Below are positions 60,284 through 64,000 of a stretch of DNA of 64,000 bases, piece by piece. A program made the position numbers and the translations under genes. Below the pieces are notes generated by a model. The model did no database searches. It saw only the letters and a list, made by a program, of their open reading frames with translations, and was not told the DNA's origin. Source of the DNA: Ferrovibrio sp046297595 (GTDB lineage Bacteria > Pseudomonadota > Alphaproteobacteria > Ferrovibrionales > Ferrovibrionaceae); assembly GCF_046297595.1 (NCBI RefSeq), contig NZ_JBKBHT010000004.1, positions 310,001-374,000 of the forward strand. The letters run 5' to 3'. Numbering within the stretch: the stretch's first letter is position 1; each line of letters starts with the position of its first letter.

Positions 60284-60799
60284 TCAGCTCGTCGCCGTGG
60301 CGGCGCGGGCGGCGAGGCCGGGCAGGGTGCCCGACAGGCCGGTTTCGGCCGCGCCCTTGATCGCCTTCTGCACGGTCTTCTCGGTTTCTTCCTTGGCGTC
60401 CGAGGAGGCGACCACGCTCAGCTTGGCCACCATGTCGCGCGGGTTCTCGGCGAACTTGCACAGGCCTTCGATCTTGGCGCCGGCGGCGATCGAGAGCAGC
60501 TCGTGCCAGATGTCGCCGCGCACCTTGGCGGTCTTGTCCAGTTCCACCGACTTGGCGCGGATGCGGCCGATCACTTCGCCGCGGATCAGCACATGCTCGG
60601 CCACCACTTCGCCCACCACCTTGGCATTCTCGCCAATGGCCAGCCGGCCGGCGGTGACATCGCCGTTGACGAGGCAGTCGATCTGCACCTCGCCTTCGGA
60701 ATTGAGATCGCCGTTGACCGTCAGGCCGGCGCTCAGGATCGAGGGCGGAGCCTGCTTAGCGGCGGGCTGCGGATTGGTCTTCTTGCTGCTTGAAAACAT
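60284..60799 (-). CDS. Bactofilin (polymer-forming cytoskeletal protein)
   Basis: This 171-residue protein has the bactofilin beta-helix core (residues ~20-120): LTVNGDLNSEGEVQIDCLVN, then GDVTAGRLAIGENAKVVGEV and VRGDIWHELLSIAAGAKIEG. Short polar N and C tails flank it. Bactofilins self-assemble into membrane-associated filaments that position wall enzymes. The start lies inside the end of the M23 peptidase gene (44-bp overlap in a different frame), so the two are translationally linked, matching the common bactofilin/LytM pairing in alphaproteobacteria. Confidence 0.93.
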   Translation of the reverse strand: MFSSSKKTNPQPAAKQAPPSILSAGLTVNGDLNSEGEVQIDCLVNGDVTAGRLAIGENAKVVGEVVAEHVLIRGEVIGRIRAKSVELDKTAKVRGDIWHELLSIAAGAKIEGLCKFAENPRDMVAKLSVVASSDAKEETEKTVQKAIKGAAETGLSGTLPGLAARAATATS

Positions 60800-62162
60800 G
60801 ATAGCCAGCCTCGATGAATTTGGCGGGATCGATCTGCTCGTCGTCGAGCAGCACTTCGTAATGCAGATGCTGACCGGTGCTGCGGCCGGTCGAACCCATG
60901 GTGCCGATCAGGCGGCCGTAGGGAATGGTCTCGCCCGCCTGAACGGAAATCGAGCTTAAGTGAGCATAGCGCGTTTTCACGCCTAGGCCATGGTCGATTT
61001 CCACCGCGCGGCCATACGGGCCTTTGCGGCCGGCAAAGACTACCACGCCGGGTGCGGTGGCCATCACCGGCGCCTTGTTCGGGCCGATGAAATCGATGCC
61101 GGCATGGAAGGCGGGCTGTTTGGTAAAGGGGTCGATGCGGCGGCCGAAGGTGGACGAGGTTTCCGCTTCGCCGCCCATCGGCAGGGCCAGCGGCAGGCGC
61201 TGGGCCAGGGCCATCAATTCGCCCCAGCGGCCGAGCTTGCCTTCCAGGCTGTTCATGTCGCGGTCGACCGGATCCAGCGAGGCGGTCTGGGTCGCCGGGC
61301 TGTCCAGGCTGCGCAGCGGACCGCCGACGCCGACCTCGGCGCGGGCCTCGGTGGCGCGTGCCAGCATGCCGCCGATATCCAGTCCGGTGCGGCTCAGCGC
61401 CTTCTCCAGCGCGGCCAGGCTCTGCTCGGTGCGATGGCTCAGCTCATCCAGTAATTCGCGCTGGCGGCCGCGCACCGCCAGGATGCGGGTCTCGATGTCG
61501 CGCGGCTTCACCGCCGGCACCGGCGGCTTGGCCTTGGACTCGCGCAGCATACCTTCCAGATCCTCGATCGAGGCAGGGTCGTCGCTGCCGGTCAGACTGG
61601 TGGCTGCCGAGGCCAGCTTGGTGGTCTCGGGTTTCGCGCTGCCGGGTTTGGCACCGCCGGCTGCGCCTTCCACAGCCTTGGCCGTTTCGCCGTCCGGCTT
61701 GGCGGCCAGCGTGCTCTGGGGCGCGGCATCCGGGGCGGCCTTGGCGGTGGCCTTCGGCGGCGTGGCCTTGTTGCCCTCGGCAGTGTCGGATGGGGGCAGG
61801 ACGGGGCTGCGCTGTTTCATCGCCATGTCGTAGAGGCGGCGATAGCGCTCTTCCAGGTCGCGCGAGGCGACCACGAAATTTTCCTGGTTCTTTTCGTAAT
61901 CGGCCGCCAGCCGGTCATAGGCCAGGCTGAGTTCGGCGATGCGGCGGTCGCGGCTGTCGAGCAGGGCGTCGCGATAGAAGACGTTCACGGAGGCGTAGCC
62001 GATCCAGCCGGCGAAAGCGACCACGCTCACCGCCATCGCGATCTGGGCGCGACTGGAGAGAGCGACGTAACGCACGTCGCCCCGGCTGCGGAAAATGATC
62101 TGCCGTTCTGGGAACAGGCGGTCGCGCAACTCCCGCCATTGCCGTCTCGCGCGTCGCGTCAC
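60756..62162 (-). CDS. M23 (LytM-type) peptidoglycan endopeptidase with coiled-coil region
   Basis: This 468-residue protein starts at GTG 62162 behind a GGGGGG site. One N-terminal membrane helix (residues ~37-60: IAMAVSVVAFAGWIGYASV) precedes a coiled-coil stretch, an Ala/Lys/Pro-rich linker and a C-terminal M23 domain with the zinc-ligand motifs HAGIDFIG (H-x(3)-D) and QHLHYEV (H-x-H). It cuts peptide cross-links in the periplasm and is probably positioned by the bactofilin encoded by the overlapping downstream gene. Confidence 0.92.
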   Translation of the reverse strand: MTRRARRQWRELRDRLFPERQIIFRSRGDVRYVALSSRAQIAMAVSVVAFAGWIGYASVNVFYRDALLDSRDRRIAELSLAYDRLAADYEKNQENFVVASRDLEERYRRLYDMAMKQRSPVLPPSDTAEGNKATPPKATAKAAPDAAPQSTLAAKPDGETAKAVEGAAGGAKPGSAKPETTKLASAATSLTGSDDPASIEDLEGMLRESKAKPPVPAVKPRDIETRILAVRGRQRELLDELSHRTEQSLAALEKALSRTGLDIGGMLARATEARAEVGVGGPLRSLDSPATQTASLDPVDRDMNSLEGKLGRWGELMALAQRLPLALPMGGEAETSSTFGRRIDPFTKQPAFHAGIDFIGPNKAPVMATAPGVVVFAGRKGPYGRAVEIDHGLGVKTRYAHLSSISVQAGETIPYGRLIGTMGSTGRSTGQHLHYEVLLDDEQIDPAKFIEAGYHVFKQQEDQSAARR

Positions 62163-62263
62163 TAAGCCCCCCGTTTGTCTTGGAAACCGCTCGCCTCTGG
62201 CTGGGGCCGATTAGGGCTTATTTGGTTTGGTTAATGCAAGAAAGAATCTGTTACGAATCTTAG

Positions 62264-62306
62264 AAAAACACGCGCGAACACGGACTTAACACGTGTCGCG
62301 CGTGTT
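62264..62306 (-). terminator. Terminator downstream of the peroxiredoxin gene
   Basis: Reading leftward, AACACGCGCGACACG (62306-62292) pairs with CGTGTTCGCGCGTGTT (62282-62267) with one bulged base and a 9-nt loop, followed by a T-run. The stem is long and GC-rich. Its upstream arm overlaps by two bases the DnaA-box palindrome at 62305-62325. Confidence 0.75.
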
Positions 62307-62325
62307 ATCCACAGAATGTGGATAA
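62305..62325. promoter_or_regulatory. Two perfect DnaA boxes in inverted orientation
   Basis: TTATCCACA (62305-62313) and TGTGGATAA (62317-62325) are both exact consensus DnaA boxes, facing each other across GAA and making a perfect palindrome. It lies in the gap between the peroxiredoxin stop and its terminator. An AT-richer stretch (62214-62275) is next to it. It could be a DnaA-binding, regulatory or titration site, or simply an RNA hairpin. Confidence 0.5.
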
Positions 62326-62344
62326 AGGCAGCAAGCGCTTGATT

Positions 62345-62911
62345 CTAAACCGCCTGCACAGCCTTCAGCACCGAGTCGACGTGACCGGGCACTTTTACCT
62401 TGCGCCAAATCGCCGCGATCTTCCCGGTACGGTCGATCAGGAATGTGGATCGTTCGATGCCCATATAGGTGCGCCCGTACAGGCTCTTCTCTACCCAGAC
62501 GCCATACGAGTCGGTGATTTTCCCCGACTCGTCGGCCGCCAGCACCACCTTCAGCTTGTGCTTGTCCTTGAATTTGTCGTGGCTTTTCGCGGTGTCGCGC
62601 GAGCAGCCGATCACCACGGCATCCAGCTTGTCGAACTTCGCCTTCGCCGCCGTGAAGTCGATGGCTTCCTTGGTGCATCCCGACGTGTCGTCCTTGGGAT
62701 AGAAATACAGCACCACCGCCTTGCCCTTCAGGGCGCTGAGCGAAACCGTGCCGCCGCCATCGGTCGGCATGGTGAAGGCGGGGGCCTTGTCGCCCACCTG
62801 CAATCCGGCGGCGGCAGCGCCCTCCTTCTTCGATGCGGCCTTCTTCGGCGTTGCCGTCTTGGCGGCGGCTTTCTTCTTTGTTGCGGTCTTCGTCTTAGCT
62901 GCGGTTGCCAT
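62345..62911 (-). CDS. bcp: Bcp/AhpC-TSA-type peroxiredoxin with a Lys/Ala-rich N-terminal tail
   Basis: This 188-residue thiol peroxidase reduces hydroperoxides. Residues ~38-185 form the catalytic domain, with peroxidatic Cys in PKDDTSGCTKEAIDF and the family's FLIDRTGKI strand. Residues 1-35 are an unusual extension made almost only of Ala, Lys and Thr (starts MATAAKTKTATKKKAAAKTA), like a histone H1-type tail, with no signal-peptide character. The start ATG at 62911 overlaps the end of glnE by 17 bp, so translation is probably coupled. Confidence 0.9.
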   Translation of the reverse strand: MATAAKTKTATKKKAAAKTATPKKAASKKEGAAAAGLQVGDKAPAFTMPTDGGGTVSLSALKGKAVVLYFYPKDDTSGCTKEAIDFTAAKAKFDKLDAVVIGCSRDTAKSHDKFKDKHKLKVVLAADESGKITDSYGVWVEKSLYGRTYMGIERSTFLIDRTGKIAAIWRKVKVPGHVDSVLKAVQAV

Positions 62912-64000
62912 CGTCCTGTCCTGTGCGGTTGGAATCCTGGTTCAGCGAATCTGCGAGCGAAAGATGGGGCGCGGCCGGCTGCTCGACCAGGGTGACGAAC
63001 AGCCTGTGTACCTGGCGCTGGCAATCCTCCAGCCGTTCGTCCAGGGCCTCCAGGCCGCCATCGCCCGTCAGTTCCGGCAGGCGTTTGGCCAGGGCCGGCG
63101 GCCACAGCCTGGGATCGCCGGCTTCCTCGCGCCCCGCCAGCCGCGTCACCGCCAGCAGGGTGGCATAAAGCGGCCCGGCCAGGCGCAGCACGCGCAAAGC
63201 CTTCGCGTCCAGCAGGCCGGCCTGCGCCATGGCCTCCAGGGCCTGCAGCGGATTGGCCAGCAGGATGTCCGGCTGCGCCGCGCCATGGCGCAGCAACAGG
63301 TATTGCAGGATGAATTCCAGATCGACCAGGCCGCCGCGGCTCTGTTTCAGGTCCCAGATGCCCTTGCCCTGCTTCTGCGCCGCCAGCCGCGCGCGCATGC
63401 TCGCCACATTGGCCAGCAGACGTTTCTCGTCGCGCGCCATGGTCAGGATTTCGCGCCGCACCTTGTCGAAGCGCGCGCTGAGCTTCGTGTCGCCGCAGAC
63501 CACGCGGGCGCGCGTCAGCGCCATATGCTCCCAGGTCCAGGCCTCGGTGCGCTGGTATTCGGCGAAGGCATCCAGCTTGATGGCGATCGGCCCCGCGCCG
63601 CCGCTGGGACGCAGGCGCATGTCGATCTCATACAGCCGGCCTTCGCCGGTCATCGCCGTGATCGCGTTGATGAAGCGCTGGCACAGCCGCGCGAAATACA
63701 GCCCCGGCGTCAGCGGCCGCGCGCCGTTCGACTCCCCGGCATTCTCCGGGCAGTCGAAGATCAGCACCAGGTCGAGATCGGATTCCAGCGTCAGTTCGCG
63801 GCTGCCCAGTCGGCCCAGGCCGATCAGTGCCAACTGCATGTCGCGAATCCTGCCATGCTGGCTGGCGAATTCCGCCGTCACGCGCTCCAGCAACTCGGCC
63901 AGCACCGCATCGGCCACGCGGCTTAAGGCATCGCCGGCAGCCACGCCGTCCAGTGTGCCGCGCAGCAGCCCGATGCCGACCTGCAGCTTCAGCTCCGTGG
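62895..64000 (-). CDS. glnE: Glutamine synthetase adenylyltransferase, C-terminal part (partial)
   Basis: The frame is open to the right edge, so only the last ~368 residues are seen. The nucleotidyltransferase motif LIGLGRLGSRELTLESDLDLVLIFD (G-S...S-D-x-D) marks the C-terminal adenylylating (AT) domain. It is followed by YEIDMRLRPSGGAGPIA with the third metal-binding Asp, and a helical bundle with WDLKQSRGGLVDLEFILQYL. GlnE adds or removes AMP on glutamine synthetase under PII control. The stop lies inside the peroxiredoxin start region. Confidence 0.92.
   Translation of the reverse strand, partial: TELKLQVGIGLLRGTLDGVAAGDALSRVADAVLAELLERVTAEFASQHGRIRDMQLALIGLGRLGSRELTLESDLDLVLIFDCPENAGESNGARPLTPGLYFARLCQRFINAITAMTGEGRLYEIDMRLRPSGGAGPIAIKLDAFAEYQRTEAWTWEHMALTRARVVCGDTKLSARFDKVRREILTMARDEKRLLANVASMRARLAAQKQGKGIWDLKQSRGGLVDLEFILQYLLLRHGAAQPDILLANPLQALEAMAQAGLLDAKALRVLRLAGPLYATLLAVTRLAGREEAGDPRLWPPALAKRLPELTGDGGLEALDERLEDCQRQVHRLFVTLVEQPAAPHLSLADSLNQDSNRTGQDDGNRS

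Noticed and set aside
62163..62344. Possible chromosomal origin around the DnaA-box palindrome
   Set aside because: There are only two boxes, no clear AT-rich unwinding element with further boxes, and none of the usual alphaproteobacterial origin neighbours. A regulatory site or RNA hairpin is more economical.

Overview
The window is a 64-kb piece of a GC-rich alphaproteobacterial chromosome. The lineage call rests on several features. RNase E carries a long acidic insertion in its S1 domain, there is a homospermidine synthase, and prfB uses a programmed +1 frameshift. A TipN-like coiled-coil protein, a bactofilin/M23 peptidase pair and short palindromic intergenic repeats of the alphaproteobacterial GGCCGGGCTTGACCCGGCC type point the same way. 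A Rhodospirillales-like organism seems likely, but I cannot name a genus from sequence alone. Most of the window is ordinary chromosomal sequence: there is no transposase, phage block, CRISPR array or rRNA operon. One tRNA gene, tRNA-Val(CAC), is present.

Layout. Positions 1-7.1 kb hold a partial PAS-type protein, nrdA with two NrdR boxes 31 bp apart over its promoter, a 1157-residue TipN-like membrane coiled-coil protein and a MaoC/HTD2-type dehydratase. From 7.1 to 10.4 kb come aspartase and two divergent SDR genes, one lacking the catalytic Tyr and Lys. From 10.5 to 14.0 kb is a tightly overlapping four-gene operon: a periplasmic molybdopterin-fold protein, a histidine kinase, a lipoprotein hydrolase and an HPP membrane protein. 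From 14.0 to 17.2 kb are three cell-surface glycan genes on the minus strand (GT2, O-antigen ligase-like, GT9). From 17.7 to 31.3 kb is a catabolic block: a DUF1194 protein, a complete Liv-type ABC importer, aldehyde dehydrogenase, SDR, a 2,4'-dihydroxyacetophenone-dioxygenase-like cupin, a PHA synthase on the opposite strand, an acyl-CoA ligase and a two-subunit CoA-transferase-like enzyme. The importer's last ATPase gene (livF) has no stop codon and runs in frame into the aldehyde dehydrogenase.

From 31.4 to 36.7 kb are homospermidine synthase, a DUF155/RMD1-family protein, and a TetR regulator followed by a two-domain 3-dehydroshikimate dehydratase (quiC type). A near-identical 18-bp palindrome lies upstream of both of the last two, and in the quiC promoter it fills the -35/-10 spacer. 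From 36.7 to 41.8 kb are a TonB-dependent haem/iron-type receptor and a divergent AraC regulator with a Fur-like palindrome between them, a pseudo-receiver/PAS protein and an aldo/keto reductase.

From 41.8 to 64 kb is mostly housekeeping and envelope biology: tRNA-Val, PBP1A, a thioredoxin-like lipoprotein, an AmiC-type amidase, RNase E, a GNAT protein, an aminotransferase, a GGT-like lipoprotein without the usual nucleophile, a BepA-like M48 protease, DsbA, prfB, a LysR/FrnE/NmrA cluster, an alpha/beta hydrolase, bactofilin overlapping an M23 peptidase, a Bcp-type peroxiredoxin with a histone-like tail, and the 3' part of glnE. The aromatic theme (import, aldehyde oxidation, ring or side-chain cleavage, CoA activation, PHA storage, protocatechuate formation) suggests use of plant-derived aromatic or quinate-type substrates. 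That link is inferred from neighbourhood, not demonstrated.
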